This document shows positions 20,244-29,605 of a stretch of 64,000 bases of DNA, in pieces. A program made the translations under genes and the position numbers. The stretch lies in contig CAVOLE010000044.1 of assembly GCA_963696665.1 (NCBI GenBank), forward strand, positions 1-64,000. Direction: 5' to 3'. How positions within the stretch are numbered: the stretch's first letter is position 1; the number at the start of each line of letters is the position of its first letter. Below the pieces are notes generated by a model. The model ran no database searches. It was not told the DNA's origin and was given only the letters and a program-made list of their open reading frames with translations. This stretch comes from Roseiarcus sp963696665. Lineage in GTDB: Bacteria; Pseudomonadota; Alphaproteobacteria; Rhizobiales; Beijerinckiaceae.

Positions 20244-20339
<96 letters not shown>

Positions 20340-20749
20340 CAAAACGTCGTGAGACAGTTTGGTCCCTATCTGCCGTGGGTGTAGGAGAATTGAGAGGATT
20401 TGCCCCTAGTACGAGAGGACCGGGGTGAACGTATCTCTGGTGGACCTGTTGTGGCGCCAGCCGCAGTGCAGGGTAGCTATATACGGAATGGATAACCGCT
20501 GAAGGCATCTAAGCGGGAAACCAGCCTCAAAACGATTTCTCCCTGAAGAGCCGTGGAAGACCACCACGTCGATAGGCCGGATGTGGAAGCGCGGCAACGC
20601 GTGCAGCTTACCGGTACTAATCGCTCGTTCGACTTGATTGTTCTCGTAGCCAAGGAGCGCGAGGCGCATTGCGTCGAATGGAAGAGCGCGCTCTCGCATT
20701 CGCAACTCACCACTCGCCAAAACCCAGTTTTGCTTCAACTCCGTTCTTT

Positions 20750-20870
20750 GCCGGCCTGGTGGCTTTTGCAAGGCGATAAGACCCGATCCCATCCCGAACT
20801 CGGCCGTCAAACGCCTCAGCGCCAATGGTACTTTGTCTCAAGACATGGGAGAGTAGGTCGTCGCCAGGCC
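20750..20870 (+). rRNA. rrf: 5S ribosomal RNA
   Basis: Typical 5S elements are present: CCCGATCCCATCCCGAACTC near 20782 and TGGGAGAGTAGGTCGTCGCC near 20847. The closing stem pairs CCGGCCTGG with CCAGGCCTG. It lies 110 bases after 23S. Ends are approximate. Confidence 0.93.
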
Positions 20871-20954
20871 TGCAAAGAACGGAAATTCCTCTTCATGAAG
20901 CTCCATCATCGGCCGTTGGCCTCTGAGCGAGCGCCAGTGGCCATATCCTTTTGC

Positions 20955-21031
<77 letters not shown>

Positions 21032-21036
21032 AATTC

Positions 21037-21073
21037 AAGCCCTTGAAACCATTTGCGTTTCGAGGGCTTTTTT
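21037..21073 (+). terminator. rrn operon rho-independent terminator
   Basis: AAGCCCTTGAAAC pairs with GTTTCGAGGGCTT (one G-T pair) across a short loop and is followed by six T's. It ends the rRNA/tRNA transcript. Confidence 0.88.
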
Positions 21074-21094
21074 GTGTCCCACGCTAGGGATGGA

Positions 21095-21560
21095 AATTTC
21101 GCGGCCAACAGCGCGGCCATCTATGCCTATTCCGACAACTACCTCGTCGATCTCCACCATGGGGTGATCTTGACGTCGAAGCGACGACGGCCGTTCGTCA
21201 AGCCGAGGTCGGTGCAGCCAGGACGATGCTCGACCGCACCGTGGAACAGTTCGACCTCGCCCCGTCGCGTCTGGTCGCCGATGCAAGCTACGGCTCGGCG
21301 GAGATGCTTGGCTGGTGGACGAGCGCGGGATCGAGCCGCAGGTGAAAGTGTTCGACAAGTCCGAGCGGTGGGATGGGACCTTTTCCCGGGTCGGGCGCCG
21401 AAAGAAGGCACGATGATCTACTTCGCGCGCAAGCAGGACTGCAAGGCCTGCGCCCTGAAGCCTCAGTGCTGCCTGAACGTCTAATACGCAAGATCGCGCG
21501 CTCCGCTTATGAAGCCGCTCGAGAAAGGCGCGCGCCATCGCTAAGACCGAAGCAGGTAGC
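21095..21560 (+). pseudogene. IS1182-type transposase remnant
   Basis: Shifted frames give YSDNYLVDLHHGVIL, VEATTAVRQAEVGAARTMLD, RLVADASYGSAEMLGW and YFARKQDCKACALKPQCC. These are recalled as motifs of the middle and C-terminal Cys-rich part of IS1182-family transposases. The N-terminus and the ends of the element are missing and several frameshifts are present. It lies directly behind the tRNA-fMet terminator and marks the left side of the nitrogen-gene region. Confidence 0.72.
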
Positions 21561-21882
21561 CCATCATGGATGACGGTAACATGATCTTCGGCGGCTCGAA
21601 CACACTTCTCCCATGACACGACTGCAAGGCTGAGCCGCTCTTCCGTCAACTCATCTGCGTCCTCCTTCCATCGACAAAAGCTATCTGCCGGTAGCAAATC
21701 TGGTACCGTGAAGATCGGGCTGCTGCGATGACGCTGACGTAGCGCGCTCTATGGCGAATTTGTTGATTGCGTTTGTAAGTCGGGCCGACGAAACTCTCTT
21801 CGCGCGGGGAGCCCGCACGAGTTTCGGCGGCGCATCTTCCATTCGGCCCGACGCGCCCTGCGTAGACGGCAACGGATATTCA
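21561..21882. other. Junction region, no gene assigned
   Basis: On the minus strand this stretch reads as a protein-like piece (WKEDADELTEERLSLAVVSW, CVRAAEDHVTVIHDG) without clear ends. It may be a fragment of another lost gene. I cannot name it. An in-frame extension of cbbQ also crosses the second half but is not needed for that family. Confidence 0.35.
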
Positions 21883-22674
21883 ATGGACGCTTACCGGATA
21901 AGCTCGGAACCCTATTATCGAGCGACAGGCGACGAGATGGCGCTGTTCGAGGCCGCCTATCGCCACCGCCTGCCCGTGATGCTGAAGGGGCCGACCGGCT
22001 GCGGCAAGACGCGCTTCGTGGAGCATATGGCGTGGCGGCTTCGCCGGCCGCTTGTGACCGTCGCCGCCCACGAGGATATGACGGCCGCCGACCTCGCGGG
22101 CCGTTATCTGCTCGCGCCTGAAGGAACGGTGTGGCACGACGGCCCATTGACGCTGGCGGTCCGTCAGGGCGCAATCTGCTATCTCGACGAGATCGTGGAG
22201 GCGCGACAGGATACGACCGTCGTGATCCATCCGCTGACAGACGCCCGCCGGATGCTGCCGCTCGACAAGAAGAACGAGCTCGTCGCCGCGCATCCCGACT
22301 TCCAGCTGACGATCTCCTACAATCCGGGTTACCAGAGCGCGGTGAAGGATCTCAAGGAGTTGACGAAGCAGCGTTTCGTCGCGGTCGAATTCCGTTATCC
22401 GCCGGCCCCCGTCGAGGCCGAGATCGTCGCGCGCGAAGCGAAGGCGGAACCGAAGCTTGCCGCCACCCTTGTCGATATCGGCGAGCGGTCGCGCAACCTG
22501 CGCGGCCGCGGGCTCGACGAAGGCGCCTCGACCCGAATGCTGATCCACACTGCGCGCCTTATCGGAGGAGGCATTCCGCTCACGAGAGCGGTGCAGTCCG
22601 GCATCGTGCTGCCGATCACCGACGATCAGGACGTGCGCGAGGCGCTCACCGAGGCGATCTCCGCTTGCCTATAA
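21883..22674 (+). CDS. cbbQ: MoxR-type AAA+ ATPase of the CbbQ/NirQ/NorQ family
   Basis: The protein has 263 residues from the ATG at 21883. Walker A is LKGPTGCGKTRFVEHMAW and Walker B is ICYLDEIVEARQD. The family-specific segments EPYYRATGDEMALFEAAY, MTAADLAGRYLL and TISYNPGYQSAVKDL are clear. CbbQ-family ATPases form hexamers that work with a VWA partner (CbbO/NorD) to remodel or activate metalloenzymes such as Rubisco or NO reductase. No such enzyme is encoded nearby. The stop overlaps the start of the VWA gene, so they are translationally coupled. Confidence 0.85.
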   Translation: MDAYRISSEPYYRATGDEMALFEAAYRHRLPVMLKGPTGCGKTRFVEHMAWRLRRPLVTVAAHEDMTAADLAGRYLLAPEGTVWHDGPLTLAVRQGAICYLDEIVEARQDTTVVIHPLTDARRMLPLDKKNELVAAHPDFQLTISYNPGYQSAVKDLKELTKQRFVAVEFRYPPAPVEAEIVAREAKAEPKLAATLVDIGERSRNLRGRGLDEGASTRMLIHTARLIGGGIPLTRAVQSGIVLPITDDQDVREALTEAISACL

Positions 22675-24980
22675 TCCGCGCGGAGGCGCGCTTCCCGCCC
22701 GTAGCTACTGACGCGCTCGCGCGTCTCGAGGCCATGGCGCGTCAGCGGCCAGTTCTGATGGGCGGGCTGCGCGCGGCCGCCCTCCAGCACAGAGCGGGCG
22801 CCGGCCGGGACCTTGAGGCTTGGGCGGCGGCCGTGCTCGCGCTCGCCAATGTGAACGCCGGACCGGCGGCGCTCCTCGCCGCCTTCCGCATCGCCTCGCT
22901 CGCTCCCGCGCGGGCGGGCGCTCTGCGCGGCCTCGCCGATTCGGCCGCGTCCGCCGCCGACATTTGCCGGTCCGCCGGCGCCGCCGCCACACGAAGCGCG
23001 CTCGAGGCTCGCGTCGCGCTTGCCGACCGCTTCAACAAGGGCGCCATCGGACCTGAGGCGATATGGTGGAGGACGCTTGTCCGTCTGGCGCGGGAGGCTC
23101 CGGACCTCATGGCCCCCGCGATAGCCGCGAGCGCGGAGGCGCTCGCCGCCTGCGGGACGGAAGGCTTTGAGTCCTTCGTCGCGACCGCCTTGCGCGCGTC
23201 GCCCGATCCGCTGCGCCGGGCGGCCTTCCTCAGCCTGTCCGGTCCCGAAGCGCGCCGCGTGCTCGACCGGCTGTCCGGCCATTCGGCCTTCTCCGACAAG
23301 CATCGCCGGCTTCAGGCCTATGCCGCGGCGCTCTGGGGAGCCGCTCCGCCGATGCGCGCCGCGCACGGCTCCAGGCTCCGCCGCGCCGCGCTGGCGGGGG
23401 AGGTCCTGCTCATCCCCGAGACGTTCCCAGAATCGCCGCCGGACAGGCTCGACGATCTCTTCCGGGCAATCGTCGCTCATGCGACCGCGCATCTTGCCTA
23501 TGGCAGCCCGCGCCGGGATCCGGGGACGCTGAAGCCGGCGCAGATCGCGCTTGTGGGCCTCATCGAGGACGCCCGGGTCGAAGCGCTCGCGATGCAGCGC
23601 TTCCCGGGTCTGCGCGGGCTCTGGTCGCCCTTCCACACGGCGGAGCCTTCGGTCCTGCGAACGCCGCCCGCCTTGTTCGCCCGGCTCGCCCGCGCGCTTT
23701 TCGACCCGTCTTACGAGGACGTGGACGGCTTTGTCGCTAAGGGGCGAGCGCTCCTCGCAGCCGAGCCCGATCTCGCCGATCCCGAACTCTCGCGCCGCAT
23801 TGGCGGCCTTCTCGGCAACGATATCGGCCAGATGCGGATCCAGTTCAATCCGAAGGCCTTCGTGATCGAGCCGCCCTATCGCGACGACAATCTCGGCTTC
23901 TGGAGCCTGCCGCCCCCGCCGTCCGACCAGCCGGCCGAAGAACTGGAGGCGCCGGTCGAGGCCCTGCGCCAGACCCGGGAGGCGGCCGACGATCCAGCGC
24001 GGGCGGAGCGCAACGAGGCGAAGCCCGAGCCTCAGGAAGGGATGGGGCGGGCGCGTCCCATCGAACCCGAGGAGCCCGGAATCGTCGTCGCCCGCTATCC
24101 CGAATGGGACAGGGCGGCGGGGATCGAGCGGCCCGACTGGACGACCGTGCGCGAGATCGAGCCCGCGCCGGGGCCTGTCTACCGGCTTGAAGAGGCGCTG
24201 GCCCGCGACCCTGGCCTCGCCGCCCGGATCGACCGGCTGGTGCGCGCCGCGCGGGTCGGCCGCACCACGCGCGTCAAGCGCCAGCCTGACGGGCTCGACC
24301 TCGACCTCGACGCCGCCATCGACGCCGCCAAGGCCTTGCGGACCGGCGAGATTCCAGATGATCGCATCCATCTGCGCAAGATCATGCGCTTCCGCGACCT
24401 TGCGGTGATCGTCCTCATCGACACGTCCGAATCAACTCGCGACCTTGTTCCCGCCACGGGCGCGAGCGTGCTCGACGTCGAGAAACACGCGGTCGCAGCG
24501 CTGGCCCGCGCGATGGGCGCGCTGGGAGACGTGTTCGCGCTCCGGGCCTTCGCCTCCATCGGACGCGAGGATGTGCGCATCGCCCGGATCAAGGACTTCG
24601 CCCAAAGCTTCGACAACGCGGCCATGGGCCGCCTCGCCGGGCTGACGCCCGGCTTTTCCACGCGTCTCGGGGCCGCGCTGCGCCACGCGGGCGACGAACT
24701 CAAGCGGGTCGCGGCCACGCGCCGCCTCGTCCTCGTCCTCACCGACGGCGCCCCCTCCGACATCGACGTTTCCGACCCCGCCGACCTTGTGGAGGATGCA
24801 AGGCGGGCCGTGCTCAGCCTCAGAGCGCACGGCGTCGACGCCTTCGGCCTCACCCTCGACCCGACCGGCGAAGGCGCCGGCGCGGCCGTCTTCGGCCGCC
24901 GCAATCATCTGCCGGTTCGGCGCATCGAGGATCTGCCGCGGCGGCTGTCGGAGCTCTATTTCCGCATCGCGCGGCGGTAG
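22665..24980 (+). CDS. cbbO: VWA-domain protein of the CbbO/NorD family
   Basis: The protein has about 771 residues if started at the TTG at 22665, which overlaps cbbQ and follows GAGG by about ten bases. An ATG at 22734 is an alternative. The N-terminal half is Ala/Arg-rich and helical. The middle contains LIEDARVEALAMQRFPGLR, a family segment. The C-terminal von Willebrand A domain starts near residue 580, with the MIDAS motif as DTSEST in VIVLIDTSESTRDL, and ends with LVLVLTDGAPSDIDV. It is the expected partner of CbbQ. It ends 18 bases from the end of the converging ureD. Confidence 0.85.
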   Translation: MPIIRAEARFPPVATDALARLEAMARQRPVLMGGLRAAALQHRAGAGRDLEAWAAAVLALANVNAGPAALLAAFRIASLAPARAGALRGLADSAASAADICRSAGAAATRSALEARVALADRFNKGAIGPEAIWWRTLVRLAREAPDLMAPAIAASAEALAACGTEGFESFVATALRASPDPLRRAAFLSLSGPEARRVLDRLSGHSAFSDKHRRLQAYAAALWGAAPPMRAAHGSRLRRAALAGEVLLIPETFPESPPDRLDDLFRAIVAHATAHLAYGSPRRDPGTLKPAQIALVGLIEDARVEALAMQRFPGLRGLWSPFHTAEPSVLRTPPALFARLARALFDPSYEDVDGFVAKGRALLAAEPDLADPELSRRIGGLLGNDIGQMRIQFNPKAFVIEPPYRDDNLGFWSLPPPPSDQPAEELEAPVEALRQTREAADDPARAERNEAKPEPQEGMGRARPIEPEEPGIVVARYPEWDRAAGIERPDWTTVREIEPAPGPVYRLEEALARDPGLAARIDRLVRAARVGRTTRVKRQPDGLDLDLDAAIDAAKALRTGEIPDDRIHLRKIMRFRDLAVIVLIDTSESTRDLVPATGASVLDVEKHAVAALARAMGALGDVFALRAFASIGREDVRIARIKDFAQSFDNAAMGRLAGLTPGFSTRLGAALRHAGDELKRVAATRRLVLVLTDGAPSDIDVSDPADLVEDARRAVLSLRAHGVDAFGLTLDPTGEGAGAAVFGRRNHLPVRRIEDLPRRLSELYFRIARR

Positions 24981-24998
24981 TCCCGGCGCCCGAGGCGG

Positions 24999-25856
24999 TC
25001 ACTTTCGCCGCCGGGCGGGGACGCAGCCGGCAAGCGCCTCGAAGCCGGCTGCGAACGCCAGCTCCAGGCCACGCGCGAGGCTTCCCCCATCCCTGGCAAG
25101 CAGCCGGACGCCCCAGCCGGCGTCGTTGGGCAGGGGCGAGGCGCCGCCCAGCACGCCGATCGCGTCAAGCCGCCTCTCCAGCGTGGCCGGGTCGATGGCC
25201 CCGCCGAGGATGAGGACGGAGCCCAGCGCCCGCCAGCCGCCAAGCGGGCCGCGGCTTCCATCAAAATCCTCGCCCGTGAACGTCGAGCGGTCCTCCGCCA
25301 ACGTCCGCCCGTCGGGCTTCCGAATCCAGCTCGCGGTCTCGAGAGTCGCAAAGGGACGCGCCGCGCCCGACGGATCGTGGACGGCGAAGCCCTCGGCGAG
25401 CAGCGCGCGCGCGCCGGGGTGGATCACGCATTCGGTCTCGACATTGAGCGCCGTATCGGGAAAGAGCACATAAGGATCGGTCGTGAGGGCAAGCAGTGAT
25501 TCCGGATGGACGACGAGGCGCGTCGTCATCCGGATGCGATCGCCCGTCGAGCGATACACGACAGTCGCGGCCTGGCTCGTCACGTGTGCGGCTGAGCCCG
25601 CACGCGTTTCCACGGCAAGTCCGAGCCTGTCGCCCCGATAGAGGCCGCCCGAGGCCGATTGCAGGTAAAGCGTCGCAAGATCCGGCCGCGCGGCGTCGAG
25701 ACGGTGCGGACGGGCGACATGAAATGGGTAAGGCGCGAATTGCCTGAGCAGGAACGTCTTTCCCCCGCCGCGGGCAAAGACGAAATCGGCCTCCGTCACG
25801 CCGGCGTCCGCCGCGCTCAGGGCCTGAACAGCCTCGGCTCGCGGTCTGACATTCAT
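24999..25856 (-). CDS. ureD: Urease accessory protein UreD
   Basis: The protein has 285 residues. The family segment LYLQSASGGLYRGDRLGL is followed by HVTSQAATVVYRS and, further on, PYVLFPDTALNVETECVI. UreD (UreH) forms the scaffold with UreF and UreG that delivers nickel to apo-urease. The start codon overlaps the ureG stop by four bases (ATGA), so the two genes are translationally coupled. It is the last gene of the urease unit. Confidence 0.9.
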   Translation of the reverse strand: MNVRPRAEAVQALSAADAGVTEADFVFARGGGKTFLLRQFAPYPFHVARPHRLDAARPDLATLYLQSASGGLYRGDRLGLAVETRAGSAAHVTSQAATVVYRSTGDRIRMTTRLVVHPESLLALTTDPYVLFPDTALNVETECVIHPGARALLAEGFAVHDPSGAARPFATLETASWIRKPDGRTLAEDRSTFTGEDFDGSRGPLGGWRALGSVLILGGAIDPATLERRLDAIGVLGGASPLPNDAGWGVRLLARDGGSLARGLELAFAAGFEALAGCVPARRRK

Positions 25857-26500
25857 GCGCTGAACAGCACCGCCCCGGCGATCGCGTCCGCGACAGCCTC
25901 CACCGCGTCGCCGCGCATCAGGCTCGTCGCGATCACCGGGCGGCCGTCCCGCACCGCCCGGGCCTCCGCCAGCATCCGCTGAAGGTCCACCCCGACATAG
26001 GGCGCAAGATCGGTCTTGTTGACGACGAGAAGATCGCTGCGGATCACGCCGGGTCCGCGCTTGCGCGGAATGTCGCCGCCGCCGGCGACGTCGATGACGA
26101 AAATCCACCAGTCCACGAGGTCGAGCGAGAAGGTTGACGCGAGATTGTCGCCGCCGGACTCGAACAGGATGAGATCGATACCCGGAAAAGCGGCTTCGAG
26201 TTCGTCGCCTGCGGCGATGTTGAGCGTTGGGTCCTCGCGGATGACCGTATGCGGACAGGCGCCTGCCTCGACGGCCGCGACCCGGGCCGGATCGATGAGG
26301 CCCGAGCGGCGGATGCGCTCGGCGTCCTCGCGGGTGACGAGATCGTTGGTGACGACGGCAAGGTCGATTCCCCGACCCTTGAAGATTGGTATCAGCTTTT
26401 CGATCAGCGCGGTCTTTCCCGAACCGACCGGACCGCCGATGCCCACGCGCGCGGCGGCGCGCCCTTTTGGAGAAGAAGCGCCCGCGGCTCCCGCCTTCAT
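25853..26500 (-). CDS. ureG: Urease accessory GTPase UreG
   Basis: The protein has 215 residues. The P-loop is VGIGGPVGSGKTALIEKL. TNDLVTREDAERI, the metal-binding Cys-Pro-His in EAGACPHTVIREDP, ESGGDNLASTFS and the NKTD guanine-specificity motif in LLVVNKTDLAPYVG are all present. It is a nickel-dependent GTPase of the urease activation complex. The start overlaps the ureC stop by four bases. Confidence 0.96.
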   Translation of the reverse strand: MKAGAAGASSPKGRAAARVGIGGPVGSGKTALIEKLIPIFKGRGIDLAVVTNDLVTREDAERIRRSGLIDPARVAAVEAGACPHTVIREDPTLNIAAGDELEAAFPGIDLILFESGGDNLASTFSLDLVDWWIFVIDVAGGGDIPRKRGPGVIRSDLLVVNKTDLAPYVGVDLQRMLAEARAVRDGRPVIATSLMRGDAVEAVADAIAGAVLFSA

Positions 26501-28209
26501 CGCAGCATGTACCTTTGCGCGAGGGGAAGACGGACGGACGGCTCGCAGGTCGCAAGGGCGCCGTCGACGAAGACCTCAAAAGTCTGCGGATCGACCCTTA
26601 TGTCGGGACAAGCGTCGTTCCACAGCATGTCGGACTTCCGGAGCGTGCGCGCGCCGCGCGCGGGCATTAGCGCCTTGGAAAGGCCGAGCGCGCCGCCGAG
26701 ATCGCGATCGAGCGCAAGCGGATGGACGAAGCAGGCGGAGAGCGCCGCCGGAGCGCGGCCGAAAGCGCCCCATTGCGGGCGCATGAGGATCGGCTCGCAG
26801 GTCATGAGGGACGCCGCCGAATCGCCCATTGCGCCCCAGGCGATGAAGCCGCCCTTGACGACAAGCTCAGGCTTGATGCCGAAGAAGGCGGGCCGCCAGA
26901 CGACGATATCGGCGAGCTTGCCATCCTCCAGCGAGCCGATGTGCTCGGCGACGCCAAAGGTCTTTGCGGCGTTGATAGTATATTTCGCGATATAGCGGCG
27001 GATGCGGGCGTTGTCGCCGCGATGGGGCTGTTCGTCGGGCAAAGGGCCGCGCTGATCCTTCATCTTTGACGCGAGCTGCCAGGTTCGGCAGATCACCTCG
27101 TGAATGCGGCCCATACCCTGACTGTCCGAGCCCAGCATGGAGATGGCGCCGATGTCGTGCAGCACGTCCTCGGCCGCGATGGTCTGCGCGCGGATGCGGC
27201 TCTCGGCGAAGGCGACGTCCTCGGGGATCGCCGGATTGAGGTGATGGCACACCATCGTCATGTCGAGATGTTCGTCGAACGTGTTGACGGTGTAGGGATT
27301 AGTCGGGTTGGTCGATGAAGGCAGGCAGTTGGCGATCCCGGCGACCCGGATGATGTCGGGCGCGTGCCCGCCGCCGGCGCCTTCGGTGTGATACATGTGA
27401 ATCGTGCGGTCGCCGATGGCGGCGAGCGTGTCCTCGAGGAAGCCGGACTCGTTCAGCGTATCGGTGTGGATCTGCACCTGGAAGTCGAGGGAGTCCGCGA
27501 CCTTGAGGCAAGCGTCCACGGTCGCGGGCATCGAGCCCCAGTCCTCGTGGATCTTGAGGCCGAGGCATCCCGTCTCCATCTGCTCGACGAGGGAAGCGGG
27601 TTTGTGCGAGTTTCCACGCCCGAGAAAGCCGAAATTGATCGGCCAGGCTTCGGCCGCCTGCAGCATCTTGCCGACGTTGAAAGGGCCGCCGGAATCGATG
27701 CCGACCGTGATCGGTCCAAGCGAGCCGCCGATCATCGTGGTGATTCCCGACGCGATGGCGTGCTCGCACAGGCCCGCCGAATCGAAATGGACATGCACGT
27801 CTATAGCGCCAGCGGTGGCGATGAGGCCCTCGCAATCGCGCACCGTCGTCGCCTGCGAGACGATGAGGCGCGGATCGACGCCGTCCATGATCGCCGGATT
27901 GCCGGCCTTGCCCAAGCCGACAATGCGCCCGTCCTTCACGCCGAGATCGCCCTTCACGATCCCGAGCACGGCGTCGATCACGACGACGTTGCAGAGCAGG
28001 AGATCGAGCGCCCCCTGCTTGCTGGTGACGCCCGCGGCGAGTCCCGCGCCGTCGCGAAGAGTCTTGCCGCCGCCATGCAGGCATTCGTCGCCGTAAACCG
28101 CATGGTCTTTCTCGACGACGGCGATCAGCGACGTGTCTGCGAGACGGAAGCCGTCGCCGACCGTCGGCCCATAAAGCTCCGCATAGGCGCGCCGGGAAAT
28201 CGCGGCCAT
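26497..28209 (-). CDS. ureC: Urease subunit alpha
   Basis: The protein has 570 residues, the normal length. Nickel and catalytic residues are visible: His pair in AIDVHVHF, the lysine that becomes carbamylated in CLGLKIHEDWG, His in FQVQIHTDTLNE, the flap CHHL and Asp in ISMLGSDSQGMGR. The enzyme hydrolyses urea to ammonia and carbamate in the cytoplasm. Several segments differ from textbook ureases (for example DSAGLCEHAIASGITTMIGG and LGPITVGIDSGGP). This points to the divergent second urease type that often has a fused gamma-beta subunit. Confidence 0.95.
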   Translation of the reverse strand: MAAISRRAYAELYGPTVGDGFRLADTSLIAVVEKDHAVYGDECLHGGGKTLRDGAGLAAGVTSKQGALDLLLCNVVVIDAVLGIVKGDLGVKDGRIVGLGKAGNPAIMDGVDPRLIVSQATTVRDCEGLIATAGAIDVHVHFDSAGLCEHAIASGITTMIGGSLGPITVGIDSGGPFNVGKMLQAAEAWPINFGFLGRGNSHKPASLVEQMETGCLGLKIHEDWGSMPATVDACLKVADSLDFQVQIHTDTLNESGFLEDTLAAIGDRTIHMYHTEGAGGGHAPDIIRVAGIANCLPSSTNPTNPYTVNTFDEHLDMTMVCHHLNPAIPEDVAFAESRIRAQTIAAEDVLHDIGAISMLGSDSQGMGRIHEVICRTWQLASKMKDQRGPLPDEQPHRGDNARIRRYIAKYTINAAKTFGVAEHIGSLEDGKLADIVVWRPAFFGIKPELVVKGGFIAWGAMGDSAASLMTCEPILMRPQWGAFGRAPAALSACFVHPLALDRDLGGALGLSKALMPARGARTLRKSDMLWNDACPDIRVDPQTFEVFVDGALATCEPSVRLPLAQRYMLR

Positions 28210-28213
28210 CGCG

Positions 28214-28912
28214 TCACGCTCCTTTGAAGCCGCCGGCCCGGGCCCGGGCGAGCGCCGCCTCGCGGGCGCCCTCCGATTGGGTCGCGCCTCCGCTCAGGCC
28301 ATGGAAACCCGTAACTTCGCGCCGGCCGCCATAAGCAACGAGCGTGACCTCCTTCGTCTGGCCCGGCTCGAAGCGCACCGCCGTGCCGGCGGGAATGTCC
28401 AGACGGAGGCCGAATGCGGCCGAGCGGTCGAACTCGAGCGCCTTGTTGACCTCGAAGAAGTGATAGTGCGAGCCGATTTGCACCGGCCTGTCCCCTGTGT
28501 TGACGACGATGAGCGTCACGGGCGCGCGCCCGGCGTTGAGCGCGATGTCGCCGCCCTGGGCGACGACGAGCTCGCCGGGATGCAACGCATTTGGCGCGCC
28601 GCCCTCGATCGGACGAATCGGCTCATGCACCGTGACCAGCTTCGTGCCATCCGGGAAGACACACTCGACCTGGAGCATCGGGATCATCGCCGACACTCCC
28701 GGCATCACGTCCTCCTCGGTGAGAATGGTCGATCCGAAGCTCATCATCTCGGCCACTGAACGTCCGTCGCGCGCGCCCTCGAGAATCTCGTCCGCGATGA
28801 GCGCAACCGCCTCCGGATGATTCAGCTTCAGCCCGCGCGCGCGTCTTTTGCGCGCGAGCTCAGCGGCGGTGAAAACGGTCAGCCGCTCCATCTCGGTCGG
28901 AGTCAAAAGCAT
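28214..28912 (-). CDS. ureAB: Urease gamma-beta fusion subunit
   Basis: The protein has 232 residues. Residues 1-100 are UreA-like (LLTPTEMERLTVFTAAELAR, LNHPEAVALIADEILEGARDG). Residues from about 105 on are UreB-like (HPGELVVAQGGDIALNAGR, RPVQIGSHYHFFEVNKAL, GFHGL). I chose the ATG at 28912 because the UreA N-terminus starts there and GAGG lies upstream. The fusion replaces separate ureA and ureB genes, and four bases separate it from ureC. Confidence 0.93.
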   Translation of the reverse strand: MLLTPTEMERLTVFTAAELARKRRARGLKLNHPEAVALIADEILEGARDGRSVAEMMSFGSTILTEEDVMPGVSAMIPMLQVECVFPDGTKLVTVHEPIRPIEGGAPNALHPGELVVAQGGDIALNAGRAPVTLIVVNTGDRPVQIGSHYHFFEVNKALEFDRSAAFGLRLDIPAGTAVRFEPGQTKEVTLVAYGGRREVTGFHGLSGGATQSEGAREAALARARAGGFKGA

Positions 28913-28922
28913 CGGAGGCGCC

Positions 28923-29597
28923 TCAATTCGCGAACAGACGCAGGTCGGCGCGAGCATGCCGCGCAGAAACGATGTCAAGCCAGGGCGTGGCGCTCGAAAG
29001 GACGATAGGCCCGGCGGGATCGAGGGACTCGCTCCCGAACTCCTCGATCAGTGGCAGGCAAGCCATGAGCGCGGCCTGAGCCTCCAGAACGCCCAGGGCG
29101 CCCAGGCGAACCGCCGCGTTGGCCATCGCCGCGGCCGTCGAATAGCCGGAGACCGCAACAGCCTCCGCTTCGCCGAGCCCGCAGCGGCGCCAGATCCAGC
29201 CCTGCGCCACCGGAAGATGACCGAGGCAGAGTCCTTGCGCGATCGCTTCGCCGAGTTCGGCCGCTCCCGGCGATCCGAGGCGTTGATGGGCTTTGAGGAG
29301 GGCGCGACCGTTGCGGCGCGAACCGAGCCGCAGAGGCTCCGAAAAATTCGCGGCCTCGTAAGCCGCGTCGACAGCGCCCAGGCGGCGAAGGTTCTCCGCG
29401 TGGAATGCATAAAGGGTCGCCGGCCGTTCGGCGTTCGCCCAGCGGCGGACGAGCGTCGCGCCGATCAGCGACGTCAACGCCGCGCGATCGAGGACGCCAA
29501 GGGTCGCGAGCGCCGCCTCGACGCCATTCGAAAAGGCGAAGCCTCCACTCGGGAAGGCGGTGTCGCTCTGCCAGAGAGCGCCAAGGAGCGCGCGCAT
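28923..29597 (-). CDS. ureF: Urease accessory protein UreF
   Basis: The protein has 224 residues. It starts with the family pattern LWQSDTAFPSGGFAFSNGVE. GHLPVAQGWIWRRCGL and YSTAAAMANAAVRLGALG follow. UreF links UreD and UreG during nickel insertion. The ATG at 29597 lies eight bases after the ureE stop and matches the family N-terminus. Confidence 0.88.
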   Translation of the reverse strand: MRALLGALWQSDTAFPSGGFAFSNGVEAALATLGVLDRAALTSLIGATLVRRWANAERPATLYAFHAENLRRLGAVDAAYEAANFSEPLRLGSRRNGRALLKAHQRLGSPGAAELGEAIAQGLCLGHLPVAQGWIWRRCGLGEAEAVAVSGYSTAAAMANAAVRLGALGVLEAQAALMACLPLIEEFGSESLDPAGPIVLSSATPWLDIVSARHARADLRLFAN

Positions 29598-29605
29598 GAG
29601 CGAGC

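Noticed and set aside
22131..22664. Upstream extension of the VWA gene through cbbQ
   Set aside because: It would overlap most of cbbQ in another frame. The family length fits a start at the cbbQ end.
22626..24371. 581-codon open frame on the minus strand
   Set aside because: It is the antisense shadow of the VWA gene. The plus-strand frame carries clear VWA motifs.
21883..24980. Rubisco activation operon
   Set aside because: No cbbL or cbbS is present. Only the activator-type pair is found.
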